Below, one piece after another: positions 54,935 to 63,295 of a stretch of DNA of 64,000 nucleotides. Under the pieces are notes generated by a model that saw only the letters and a list, made by a program, of their open reading frames with translations, ran no database searches and was not told the origin of the DNA. The translations under genes and the position numbers were made by a program. Source of the stretch: Gammaproteobacteria bacterium (GTDB lineage Bacteria > Pseudomonadota > Gammaproteobacteria > Pseudomonadales > Pseudohongiellaceae). The stretch is from NCBI GenBank assembly GCA_030654835.1, contig JAURWS010000030.1, positions 248,001 to 312,000 on the forward strand, in the 5' to 3' direction. Positions within the stretch are counted from its first letter, which is position 1; every line of letters starts with the position of its first letter.

Positions 54935-56065
54935 ATGACAGCCTTATTCTGGTTCAGCGCGCTTATGTTGTTCTATGTATTTATCGGCTACCCCCTGCTG
55001 ATACTTCTGTGGTCGCGGCTGCGCGGTCGTCCTGCCCGCAGTGCACACTATGAACCCACGCTCAGCGTGCTGATTGTGGCGCGCAATGAGCAGGCCACGA
55101 TCAGGAAGAAGTTGATCAATCTACTGGCCATGGATTACCCCATGTACAAGGTGGAGATCGTGGTTGTCTCGGATGCTTCCAACGACGCCACCGACGCAAT
55201 TCTTGGTGAATTCAAATCCCCAGGCGTGGTGATCAAGACCGGGCTCGCGCAACGCGGAAAACCTGCAAACCTCAATGAGTGCGTCCCGGGACTGCGGGGC
55301 GACATCGTGATCCTGATGGATGCCAGGCAGGAAATTGAACGCGGTTTTGCACGTGCACTCGTGAGAAATTTCAGCGATCCGGAAGTGGGCGCCGTCAGCG
55401 GTGAACTGATGCTGGCCCCGGTTTCTGCACACTCCGGAGCGGCAGCCAGTGGCGTCGGATTCTACTGGCGCTACGAAAAGTTCCTGCGGCGTCTGGAATC
55501 CACTATCGACTCATCGGTCGGCGCCACCGGTGCGCTGTATGCGATACGCAGAACACTTTATCGACCTGTGGCGCCGGATACGTTGCTCGATGATCTGTTG
55601 ATTCCAATGAATATCGTACGTCAGGGGTACCGCGTCATATTCGAACCAGACGCTATCGCGCTCGATGCTGCTCCCGTGTCGGCCAGCAGTGAATTCCGCA
55701 GAAAAGTGCGCACAATTGCCGGCAACTTTCAATTGTTTTCCCGCGAGACGTGGCTGCTGAATCCGGTGGCCAATCGGCTGTGGTTGCAGACGATCTCGCA
55801 CAAGTTTTTCCGCTTGACGGCACCGGTGTTTCTGGCGCTGCTCATGATCAGCAACTTCTTTTTGATCGACAGTCCATTCTTCCAGATGACACTGATTGCC
55901 CAGTTGCTTTTCTACAGCGCGGCGCTGGGTGGTCTGGTGTCGGAATCCCGCTGGAAAAGTTATCGCGCACTCGCCATCCCCTATGCATTCTGCGTCCTCA
56001 ACTGGGCCACAGTCATCGGTTTTATCCGCTTCATGTTCAAGCAACAAAAAGTGATGTGGAAGTAG
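54935..56065 (+). CDS. Membrane glycosyltransferase, GT2 family
   Basis: A 376-residue processive-looking GT-A transferase. An N-terminal helix ('FSALMLFYVFIGYPLLILLW') precedes 'LSVLIVARNEQATIRKKLIN'. The donor and base-site motifs are 'VVVSDASNDATD', 'RGKPANLNECVPGL', 'IVILMDARQEI' and 'LLDDLLIPMNIVRQGY'. Two or three C-terminal helices start at 'LTAPVFLALLMISNFFLIDS'. The usual QxxRW is replaced by a related 'FRRKVRTIAGNFQLF'. It could add a sugar or polymerise a chain. Confidence 0.8.
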   Translation: MTALFWFSALMLFYVFIGYPLLILLWSRLRGRPARSAHYEPTLSVLIVARNEQATIRKKLINLLAMDYPMYKVEIVVVSDASNDATDAILGEFKSPGVVIKTGLAQRGKPANLNECVPGLRGDIVILMDARQEIERGFARALVRNFSDPEVGAVSGELMLAPVSAHSGAAASGVGFYWRYEKFLRRLESTIDSSVGATGALYAIRRTLYRPVAPDTLLDDLLIPMNIVRQGYRVIFEPDAIALDAAPVSASSEFRRKVRTIAGNFQLFSRETWLLNPVANRLWLQTISHKFFRLTAPVFLALLMISNFFLIDSPFFQMTLIAQLLFYSAALGGLVSESRWKSYRALAIPYAFCVLNWATVIGFIRFMFKQQKVMWK

Positions 56066-56120
56066 AACACCACTCCCCATCCGCCCTTCGTAATAACATT
56101 CAACCAAGTGAGGAAACAAA

Positions 56121-57074
56121 ATGATCTATCTGGTCACCGGTGGTGCTGGTTTTATCGGGTCACATATCGCTGCACATCTCTGCTCACTCGGAGCAGACGT
56201 ACGCGTTCTGGACAATTTTTCCACAGGCAAGCGCGAGAATCTCGACGGACTTCCTGTCACGCTGATTGAGGGAGATATTCGTGATGCTGCCTGCGTCGCG
56301 GCCGCTGTCGAGGGCGTCGACACCATTTTCCATCAGGCAGCACTGTGCTCTGTTTCGCGCTCGATGCAAGACCCGGCATCAACGCATGACGTCAACGTCA
56401 ATGGCACGGTGACTCTGCTCGATGCGGCGAGAAAGGCAGGCACAAGACGCTTTGTGATGGCATCCTCGTCTTCAGTGTACGGTGACTCGGACGTTTTCCC
56501 GAAACACGAAGACATGCGGACTGATCCGCTGTCGCCCTATGCAGTGTCCAAGCTGATCTGTGAATTCTATTGCCAGCTTTACTGGAAAGCGTTCGGGCTG
56601 GACACGGTAGCGCTGCGTTATTTCAACGTGTTTGGTCCGCGTCAGGACCCACATTCGGAATACTCCGCTGTGATTCCGCGCTTTGTGCACGCGATGGTGC
56701 AGGGAGCATCACCGCATATTTACGGTGATGGTTTGCAGTCCCGTGATTTCACGTTCGTAAACGATGTGGTGCAGGCCAATATGGCTGCCGCCAGCAGTTC
56801 TTATTCACCAGGACAGGTCATGAATATTGCCTGCGGCAATCGCTGGACTCTGATCGATCTGATCAACAGCCTGGAAAAAATACTGCAACGTCAGACGCGA
56901 CCAGTATTTGAAAGTGCCCGGCGCGGCGACGTAAAACATTCGCAGGCGAGCATCCGCAAGGCGCAAACCATGATTGGCTTTGCGCCCGAAGTGATGTTCG
57001 ACGATGGGCTGCGCAAGACCGTCGACTGGTTTACTGCGAAGGAAATGCCGCAACAACTGCGTGTCGCGGTTTAG
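56121..57074 (+). CDS. NAD-dependent sugar epimerase, WbpP-like UDP-GlcNAc 4-epimerase
   Basis: A 317-residue extended short-chain dehydrogenase. The NAD motif is 'VTGGAGFIGSHIAAHLCSLG', the catalytic triad has Ser in 'VMASSSSVYGDS' and YxxxK in 'SPYAVSKLICEFY', and the substrate segment is 'RYFNVFGPRQDPHSEYSAVI'. The absence of the long GalE extension and the small residues favour UDP-GlcNAc/UDP-GalNAc epimerases (WbpP type) over GalE. It is the last plus-strand gene of the EPS locus. Confidence 0.8.
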   Translation: MIYLVTGGAGFIGSHIAAHLCSLGADVRVLDNFSTGKRENLDGLPVTLIEGDIRDAACVAAAVEGVDTIFHQAALCSVSRSMQDPASTHDVNVNGTVTLLDAARKAGTRRFVMASSSSVYGDSDVFPKHEDMRTDPLSPYAVSKLICEFYCQLYWKAFGLDTVALRYFNVFGPRQDPHSEYSAVIPRFVHAMVQGASPHIYGDGLQSRDFTFVNDVVQANMAAASSSYSPGQVMNIACGNRWTLIDLINSLEKILQRQTRPVFESARRGDVKHSQASIRKAQTMIGFAPEVMFDDGLRKTVDWFTAKEMPQQLRVAV

Positions 57075-57115
57075 GCTGCGCAGCAACCAGTTAACAGCCG
57101 CTCATCAATAGCCGT

Positions 57116-59023
57116 TCAGTCAACAAGAAGGGTCACGTCCTCTACAGCCGCATTTACATTGTAGAGAGCGGTGCCAGCGAACAGTCGGTTCTCTGCCGTG
57201 TATTCAGAGGAGTAGAAGACAGTGCCGTTGTGCGCGTAGGAGGCGCGACCTGCGTTGATGCTGATGCTGAAACGGTCGCCGTCCTGATAGCGGATTTCCG
57301 CACGGTAATTGCCACTCTCACGGACCTCTGCCATTCCACTTTGCAGTCGCAACCCCAGCACCAGATCTTCCGCTACCGGTATCTCCTGGGTCTGTGAAAA
57401 TCCAGCGAGCATGAGCGCCCAGGACGACCCGACAGTAAACTCCATGTGCGCGTGGTCGGCAGTGAGAGCCTCTTCAGAAATGGAGCCGGCATCCCCGCAG
57501 CCATCACAACCGGAGGTTTTGGTGATCCGGTTGCCTGCCACCGTAATGTTGCGTGTCGTCTGCCAATGCACGGAGGAGGACGCTGGCGCATCATCTGAAC
57601 CTGAGTCATCTGAACCTGAGTCATCCGAACCCGAGTCATCCGAATCCCAATCATAGGAATCCGAGCCAATCGAGTTGTCCGTGACACCAGTCAACAGATG
57701 CCCTGGCACGTGCACAATGAAAGCATCAAGTCGAGACCCTCCCATGTTGCTGGTCCACAGGAAATAGCGCCCAGTGATGTCCAGATTGCCCTTGGCGTAA
57801 CGGGCGTACTCGTTGTCTCCACCCGGTGCGTCCAGATCGGTCATCAGCGGAGCTACCACCAACGAAGTCGAAGAGCCGTCCATGTTGAAACAGACGACCT
57901 CATTGGCATGGATTCCTTTGGAGCGATTGATGCTGCTGCCACAGGCATACTGCTGACTCGGCGCCACGCCTGACTGGGCATTGGTGTGGGAGACGTGGGC
58001 CGGTGCAAACACATTCCAGTCCTTGTTGTAATAGACACGCTTGCCCTTGAGCGACTTCTCATTGAAGTCCCAAAGCTTCCAGGTGTTCGCATCAGAGGCC
58101 CAGTTGTCGGCGGCAATCATGTAGCCGTGCCCCATGTCGGAGTGCCCGGCCGCACCGTCCTTGTCACGAATAATGCGCTCGTCGCCGGTTCTCAGGTTGA
58201 CGACCAGATTGTCCTCGCCATCCCTGCCATCAAGATTGGCCTTGACCACCAGCCACTCTCCGCTGCGATCGACCTGGCACTCATCGAAGTCCTGAGTGAT
58301 CGGGTAGTAATGGTACTGACGGCCATCTTCCTCATAAGCCATACACCCCAGAACCCGATAATTGCCGCTGTCGCGGACGGTCGCCGAATGTACGCGATCA
58401 TTGTCGCTGGTGTGCATCTGGGTCAACACCACGCCGCTGCCAAGTTGATCCGAAATATCCACTACCGTGCGCATCTCTTCCGTAATGACATCGAAGCGGA
58501 CAATGCGGGGTCCATCGTTGATGTACAGAGTCGTGGGCAGCGTGGCACTGAAATACCAACCTTCCCCTGTCGCCCAGCTAAGATGATTTCTGGACGGAAA
58601 CAGCGGCCCCAAATCCTTCAGTTCACCGCTCACTTTGTTGAACTCAAACAAGGTCGGCCCCTTTCCTCCACGTGTCTGATCAAGCCCCAGAAAGATCAGC
58701 ATCGATTCCTTGCCGACATGATTGTTCATGTTGCGCCAGTAAGAGTAGCCCGCGTAATTCACACAGTCATTGCCTGCGCAGTCGGTCGCATTCGTCAAGC
58801 GCACTGCGTCGCTGTTGTAGGGCGCGGGAAATCTGAATACGCCACGCTGTGGGATGAAGCTGCGTAATGCACTTGCGTCGATGAGCGTTCTTACTGCTGA
58901 TTTGTTCGGCGTTTCAAGAAATCCTCCTCGTGCAGGTTGTGCCGATAAAAAGGGTGTGTGTAAAAAACTGAAGGTGGCTGCCAGAGCACACACGCTTCTC
59001 ATTACATACTGCTTTTCTTTCAT
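57116..59023 (-). CDS. Secreted two-domain protein, paralogue A (unknown function)
   Basis: A 635-residue exported protein. The signal peptide ends about residue 30 ('LHTPFLSAQPA'). Residues about 40-450 are a repeated beta-strand domain with signatures 'VGYSYWRNMNNHVG'-like ('YAGYSYWRNMNNHVGKESML'), 'HSDMGHGYMIAADNW' and 'SHTNAQSGVAP', probably a beta-propeller. A Ser/Asp linker of five-residue repeats (DSGSD type) follows near residues 455-478. Residues about 490-635 form a lectin-like jelly roll ('SVHWQTTRNITVAGNRITKT', 'ASYAHNGTVFYSSEY'). Similar propeller folds occur in polysaccharide lyases, but no catalytic assignment is possible. It is a paralogue of the protein at 59177. Confidence 0.7.
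   Translation of the reverse strand: MKEKQYVMRSVCALAATFSFLHTPFLSAQPARGGFLETPNKSAVRTLIDASALRSFIPQRGVFRFPAPYNSDAVRLTNATDCAGNDCVNYAGYSYWRNMNNHVGKESMLIFLGLDQTRGGKGPTLFEFNKVSGELKDLGPLFPSRNHLSWATGEGWYFSATLPTTLYINDGPRIVRFDVITEEMRTVVDISDQLGSGVVLTQMHTSDNDRVHSATVRDSGNYRVLGCMAYEEDGRQYHYYPITQDFDECQVDRSGEWLVVKANLDGRDGEDNLVVNLRTGDERIIRDKDGAAGHSDMGHGYMIAADNWASDANTWKLWDFNEKSLKGKRVYYNKDWNVFAPAHVSHTNAQSGVAPSQQYACGSSINRSKGIHANEVVCFNMDGSSTSLVVAPLMTDLDAPGGDNEYARYAKGNLDITGRYFLWTSNMGGSRLDAFIVHVPGHLLTGVTDNSIGSDSYDWDSDDSGSDDSGSDDSGSDDAPASSSVHWQTTRNITVAGNRITKTSGCDGCGDAGSISEEALTADHAHMEFTVGSSWALMLAGFSQTQEIPVAEDLVLGLRLQSGMAEVRESGNYRAEIRYQDGDRFSISINAGRASYAHNGTVFYSSEYTAENRLFAGTALYNVNAAVEDVTLLVD
57591..57665. repeat. Five 15-bp tandem repeats coding the DSGSD linker
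   Basis: The units at 57591, 57606, 57621, 57636 and 57651 are variants of TCATCTGAACCTGAG. The first two are identical and the later ones degenerate. Read on the minus strand, they give an acidic five-residue repeat between the two domains of paralogue A. Confidence 0.85.
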
Positions 59024-59083
59024 ACTTCGTTACTCCTGCTGACCGCGATTCCGCTATTGGTCTTATTGTCATTAAATGAAAAC

Positions 59084-59111
59084 CCCGTGTCAGGTGAGAT
59101 ACCTGAACGGG
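59084..59111. terminator. Bulged hairpin in the paralogue A leader
   Basis: CCCGT-g-TCAGGT (59084-59095) pairs with ACCTGAACGGG (59101-59111) around a GAGAT loop, an 11-bp stem with one bulge. On the minus strand it is followed by GTTTTCATTT. It lies 60 bases before the paralogue A start, so it could end the transcript of paralogue B or attenuate paralogue A. Confidence 0.55.
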
Positions 59112-59150
59112 ATTTTAGACAAGTGTTTGCGGAAAATTTTGATGTACCAG

Positions 59151-59170
59151 CGTAACGATCATGTAACGAT
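59151..59170. promoter_or_regulatory. GTAAC direct repeat upstream of paralogue A
   Basis: GTAACG at 59152-59157 and again at 59163-59168, an exact 11-bp period. The same architecture occurs upstream of paralogue B (61494-61513). It is about 128 bp from the paralogue A start. One helical turn of spacing fits a dimer binding site of a response regulator or an LuxR-type protein. Confidence 0.55.
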
Positions 59171-59176
59171 GACCTG

Positions 59177-61378
59177 CTACCACGACGGAGTGGTGACGAC
59201 CATGTCAGCGGAACTCGTTACCTGTGCGGATGAATCCCGCGCAATTGCCCTGAAATGCACCTGGCTCCCTGGAGAAAGAGAGGGCAGAACAACACGGTGA
59301 GAGGTCTGCAAAGTGGCGTTGTAGTTACTTGAAACACCATAGTTGCTGCTGGCGCCATACTGCACCACGCTTTCGGCTGGCTTGTCAGTGGTCCACGAGA
59401 CTTCCAACGCACCCGGTGCCTGCTCACGCATCGACAGCGCCGTGATTTTTGGCGCTTTATCTGTCATGAGCACGAGATGCTCCAGTGTAGAACCAATGTT
59501 GTTGTGAGAGGTTCCAGCGAACAGTGGATAGGAGGCTGCTCGCGACTGCGTGTAGAACACCACGCCGTTGCGTGCATACTTCACCTTGCCGCTCTCAATC
59601 CGAATGCCGAAGCGATCCCCTTTCTGAAACGCGATGCTGGCTCGATAAACATCCTTCTCCCGCACTTCCGCAATGCCGCTCTGAAATCGCAATCCCAGCA
59701 TCAGTGCTTTTGCGGTGGGAATGGTTTGGGTCTTCGTGAAACCGGCAAACATCAACGGCCCGGTCGACTGCACCGTGAATTCCAGCGTGGCAGAACCACT
59801 GTCAACTCGTTGCGTGGAGATCGCCCCGGCGTCTGCACAGCCTTCACAACCGGCGGTCTTGATGATCCTATTGGAGGACACTGCCACGTTGCGCGTGGTG
59901 TGCCACAGCAGGGCGTCAGGCAGCACTTCATTGCTTACTGTCAGAGCGAGTGGTTCAAGAGTGGGTGGCGCCAAAGGGGGTGGTGGTGGCCGCGGCAGAT
60001 CCGGGAGCGGCTCTGAAGGCGGGCTGACTCCTGTCAGCAGTTGATCGGGCACCTTCACGATGAAGGCGTCGAGTCTTGAGCCTCCCATGTTGCTGGTCCA
60101 TATATAGTAGCGCCCGGTGACATCCAGATTCCCCTTGGCATAGCGTGCGTACTCGTCGTCGCCACCTGATGCGCCAGGATTCGTCATCACTGGAGCCACC
60201 ACCAACGTGGACTCAGAACCGTTCAACGTGAAACAGAAGATCTCGTTGGCATGGGGTCCTGTAGAACTGTTTATGCTGCTTCCGCAGGCGTATTGCTGGT
60301 CGGCCGTCAGTCCCGGGCGTGCATTGGTGTGGGAAACATGGTCCGGCGCCGCCACGTTCCAGTTGGTGTTGTGGTAGATCTTCTTCCCGGTCAGGGTCGG
60401 CTGAGTGAAATCCCATACCTTCCAGGTGTTTGCGTCGTTCGCCCAATTGTCGGCGGCGATCATGTAACCATGGCCCAGGTCGGAATGTCCGGCGGCGCCG
60501 TCCCTGTCGAGTAACACCCGTTGCGCACCAGTGCGAAGGTCGACAATCAGGTTGTCTTCGCCGTTGATGCCATCCAGATTGGCCTTGATGACCAACCATT
60601 GGCCGCTGCGATCCACCTGGCACTCATCAAACGCAGTAGTGATCGGGAAGAAGTGGTACCGGGCAATATCCTCCTCGTAGACCATGCAGCCCATGTTGCG
60701 GTAGGTGGTAGATTCCCGAACCGTTGCCGAATGCACACGGTCGTCGTCACTGGAATGCATCTGACGCAGAAAGTAACCGCTGCCGAGCTTTTGCGTGACG
60801 TCCGCTACCGTTTGCATCTGCCCGGTGATGACATCAAGGCGGACAATGCGGGGGCCATCGTTGAGGTACAGTTTGGTCGGTAGCGTGGCACTGAAGTACC
60901 AGCCCTCGCCGGTCGACCAGCTGAGAGGATGCTCTTTCGGCAGCAGCGGCCCCAGATTTTTCAGCACACCGCTGGATTTGTTGAGCTCCATCAGCGTCGG
61001 TCCGGCCCCGCCACGACTGCGATCAAGCCCGAGGAAGATCAGCATGGACTCCTGACCGACATGATTGTTCATGTTGCGCCAATACGAGTAGCCGACATAG
61101 TTGACACAGTCTGCACCGGCGCAGTCGGTGGCGTTGGTCAACCGAACAGCGTCGGTGTTATACGGAGCGGGGAATTTGAATGCGCCCCGCTGCGGCAGGA
61201 AGCTCTGGATCTGGCTGGTGCTCAGCGCTGGTCGAGCGATTGCCGTATCAGGGGTCTCCAAAAAGCCACCGGCCACTTGCGCGCTGGCTAACGATGTTGC
61301 TGACGACACGGCCAATGTACTGACCCCGATCAAAATACCTTCAAGCAATCTTCCTACCGTAAATTTTCTGTTGTTCAT
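59177..61378 (-). CDS. Secreted multidomain protein, paralogue B (unknown function)
   Basis: A 733-residue exported paralogue of the 57116 protein. The signal peptide ends about residue 34 ('SLASAQVAGG'). The propeller-like domain is well conserved with paralogue A ('HSDLGHGYMIAADNW', 'YVGYSYWRNMNNHVGQESML'). The linker here is proline-rich ('LPDLPRPPPPPLAPPTLEP') instead of Ser/Asp-rich. The jelly-roll domain ends near residue 640 ('VKYARNGVVFYTQS'). An extra C-terminal FN3-like domain follows ('ALEVSWTTDKPAESVVQYGA'), as at the N-terminus of purple acid phosphatases. It is likely a surface or released protein linked to the EPS; the reaction, if any, is unknown. Confidence 0.7.
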   Translation of the reverse strand: MNNRKFTVGRLLEGILIGVSTLAVSSATSLASAQVAGGFLETPDTAIARPALSTSQIQSFLPQRGAFKFPAPYNTDAVRLTNATDCAGADCVNYVGYSYWRNMNNHVGQESMLIFLGLDRSRGGAGPTLMELNKSSGVLKNLGPLLPKEHPLSWSTGEGWYFSATLPTKLYLNDGPRIVRLDVITGQMQTVADVTQKLGSGYFLRQMHSSDDDRVHSATVRESTTYRNMGCMVYEEDIARYHFFPITTAFDECQVDRSGQWLVIKANLDGINGEDNLIVDLRTGAQRVLLDRDGAAGHSDLGHGYMIAADNWANDANTWKVWDFTQPTLTGKKIYHNTNWNVAAPDHVSHTNARPGLTADQQYACGSSINSSTGPHANEIFCFTLNGSESTLVVAPVMTNPGASGGDDEYARYAKGNLDVTGRYYIWTSNMGGSRLDAFIVKVPDQLLTGVSPPSEPLPDLPRPPPPPLAPPTLEPLALTVSNEVLPDALLWHTTRNVAVSSNRIIKTAGCEGCADAGAISTQRVDSGSATLEFTVQSTGPLMFAGFTKTQTIPTAKALMLGLRFQSGIAEVREKDVYRASIAFQKGDRFGIRIESGKVKYARNGVVFYTQSRAASYPLFAGTSHNNIGSTLEHLVLMTDKAPKITALSMREQAPGALEVSWTTDKPAESVVQYGASSNYGVSSNYNATLQTSHRVVLPSLSPGSQVHFRAIARDSSAQVTSSADMVVTTPSW

Positions 61379-61493
61379 AATTTTCTCTCTAGCGACGATT
61401 ACTCATCGAAACTCCTTGTGGCGTGGATTGGAAAATCCATATCAGGTGTTTACCCGGTAGGAGTGCGAATAGAACAGATTTTTGCCGGGCTGA

Positions 61494-61513
61494 TGTAACG
61501 TTGACGTAACAAT
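61494..61513. promoter_or_regulatory. GTAAC direct repeat upstream of paralogue B
   Basis: GTAACG at 61495-61500 and GTAACA at 61506-61511, an exact 11-bp period. The flanks are similar to the site at 59151-59170. It is about 116 bp from the paralogue B start. The element could serve both paralogues and possibly the rsbT-like gene. Confidence 0.55.
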
Positions 61514-61560
61514 CTATTAAATTGCGATAGTTAAGAGGGCTGGAGCACAGACCAGATTTG

Positions 61561-61669
61561 AGGTCATCACCTGCTTGCTTGCGAGGAAAAAAAGCAGTGA
61601 TTCAGCGTCAGGTCATCACCCGATCACTTGCGACGAAACGAAGCGCCAGTCCAGTTTCAGGTCATTACC
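61561..61669. repeat. Three direct repeats with an exact 49-bp period
   Basis: AGGTCATCACC at 61561, AGGTCATCACC at 61610 and AGGTCATTACC at 61659, with further similarity after each (CTTGCGA and related). The array ends 86 bp before the rsbT-like start and could bind a regulator of the signalling genes. Confidence 0.8.
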
Positions 61670-61754
61670 CGATGCTCTGTGACGGAGATGCGGAGTAATC
61701 TTTTCGCTACATATATCGGCAGGAATCCCTGTCAGGAAACGGAGAGTTTTAGAA

Positions 61755-62240
61755 ATGAGAGAAGAATCAGTCGGTTATTTGTCGAGCGTAGAAAATGATT
61801 TTTTATTCAGTCGAAAGATGGATCCCGATGCGTTTGAAGAGTCAGCCACAATAAAAATTGAAAACCCGCGGGACATTGTGAATGCGCGACAGAAAGGAAG
61901 AGTAATGGCACAGGAAGTTGGCTGTTCCTCCACTCAAGCCACGCTGGTCGCAACAGTGATCTCCGAGCTTTCCAGGAACATCATTCTCTACGCCGGTTTT
62001 GGAGAGATGGTGCTAAAGAACATCACCAAAGATTCACGCATAGGTCTGCAGATTGTCGCCAGCGACGATGGGCCTGGCATACAGAATATCGCCAGAGCCA
62101 TGATGAATGGATTCTCGACATCAGGTGGACTTGGGCTGGGGCTTTCCGGAGTAAAACAGATTGCAGACAGCTTTCAGATCAAGAGTGAGCCCGGCCATGG
62201 CGTGAGAATAGAACTCATAATATGGCTGGCGAGGAAATAA
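61755..62240 (+). CDS. RsbT-like serine kinase / switch protein
   Basis: A 161-residue GHKL ATPase-fold protein close to Bacillus RsbT. From about residue 35: 'DIVNARQKGRVMAQEVGCSS', the N-box region 'ISELSRNIILYAGFGEMVL', then 'SDDGPGIQNIARAMMNGFST' and 'SGGLGLGLSGVKQIADSF', all as in RsbT. RsbT phosphorylates RsbS/RsbR stressosome proteins and, when released, binds the N-terminal domain of the phosphatase RsbU. Here no RsbS or RsbR gene is in view, while the next gene has an RsbU-like input domain. The first 33 residues are an extension with no family match. ATG at 61755, GGAG upstream. Confidence 0.87.
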   Translation: MREESVGYLSSVENDFLFSRKMDPDAFEESATIKIENPRDIVNARQKGRVMAQEVGCSSTQATLVATVISELSRNIILYAGFGEMVLKNITKDSRIGLQIVASDDGPGIQNIARAMMNGFSTSGGLGLGLSGVKQIADSFQIKSEPGHGVRIELIIWLARK

Positions 62241-62368
62241 ATCCCTAGTTAAAGCATGGACATAGTGCGCGAATTGTTTTTGAATTGTTCGGTACAGTAC
62301 AGAGAAAATCGGACTCCATGCCATACTCCCCGTCGTTTGGATGAATCGAAAACGGAAGAGAGATCATA

Positions 62369-63295
62369 ATGACAAAAACTGAAAATCCGCGGCAGCAAGT
62401 GTATCAAGAACTCTTGAGTGCGTACTTGACAAGTGGTGGTGGTGAAAAAGCGCTGACAGTGGCTTACGAAATTGGTAGAAAAGATTTGCAGAATGGCATA
62501 GGGCTTCTGGAAATTGCGGAGACTCACCAGCAGGCACTAAATGAGACGCTGAGCATGGCGAATGATTGCGTTGCGACACAGAGTGCAATGAACAGAGCTG
62601 CGAGTCATTTTCTCAAAGAGGCCCTGTCTGCTTTTGAAGTATCTAGGCTTTGTAATCGTCAGACCAACGACGTATTGATCAAGCTGTACGATGTGTTTGA
62701 GAATGAAGCCAAACGCATTGCGCATCGCCTCCACGACGAATCGGCACAGATGCTGGCAGTGGTCTATCTGGAGCTGGCAGAGATCGCAAATAGTTCGCCG
62801 GGCGACACTGCAAAACGCATTGGGGACGTTGTGGGACATCTTGACCAGGTGTCTTCTCAACTGCGTAGCCTGTCACATGAACTGCGTCCCATTATTCTGG
62901 ATCGACTGGGGCTCATGCCGGCACTGCGAGCACTCGCGGACGGGGTTAGAAAAAGGAGTCAGTTGCTCATAGAGGTCACTGGAGACACCGAAGGGAGACT
63001 TTCTGCATCACTCGAGATCGTTCTCTATCGTGCCGTTCAGGAGGCACTCGCGAATGTCTGTCGCCACGCGCGGGCGAGTCACGTCGATGTACATGTGTGG
63101 CGCGAAGCCAATTCGTTGTACTGTGCAGTGAGTGACGACGGCATCGGCATCCAGTTGTCCACGGATGGCACGACAATTTCACAAGGGCTGGGCCTGATCG
63201 GCATCACCGAACGCGCAAGAGCACTTGGTGGCATTTGTGACGTGTCTTCACGACCAAACTTTGGCACCACATTACAGGTCACTGTCCCATTATGA
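62369..63295 (+). CDS. Soluble histidine kinase with RsbU_N-like input domain
   Basis: A 308-residue protein without membrane segments. Residues 1-80 match the N-terminal RsbU dimerisation domain: 'VYQELLSAYLTSGGGEKALT', 'VAYEIGRKDLQNGIGLLEIA', 'THQQALN'. Residues about 110-180 form a HisKA_3 dimerisation domain with the phospho-acceptor H122 in 'RIAHRLHDESAQ'. The HATPase domain has an N-box in 'QEALANVCRHARASHVDV', G1 'SDDGIGI' and G2 'GLGLIGITERARALGG'. It overlaps the response regulator start by four bases. The input domain suggests direct control by the RsbT-like protein encoded upstream. Confidence 0.85.
   Translation: MTKTENPRQQVYQELLSAYLTSGGGEKALTVAYEIGRKDLQNGIGLLEIAETHQQALNETLSMANDCVATQSAMNRAASHFLKEALSAFEVSRLCNRQTNDVLIKLYDVFENEAKRIAHRLHDESAQMLAVVYLELAEIANSSPGDTAKRIGDVVGHLDQVSSQLRSLSHELRPIILDRLGLMPALRALADGVRKRSQLLIEVTGDTEGRLSASLEIVLYRAVQEALANVCRHARASHVDVHVWREANSLYCAVSDDGIGIQLSTDGTTISQGLGLIGITERARALGGICDVSSRPNFGTTLQVTVPL

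Larger units (their letters stand above)
61379..61754. other. Regulatory gap between paralogue B and the RsbT-like gene
   Basis: This 376-bp AT-rich stretch separates divergent genes. It holds an inverted repeat (TGGATT-GGAA-AATCCA, 61424-61439), the GTAAC direct repeat (61494-61513) and three 49-bp-spaced direct repeats (61561-61669). No small gene is apparent. Confidence 0.55.

Noticed and set aside
61561-61669. CRISPR-like array
   Set aside because: Only three short repeats, the sequence between them is itself partly repeated, and no cas gene is present.
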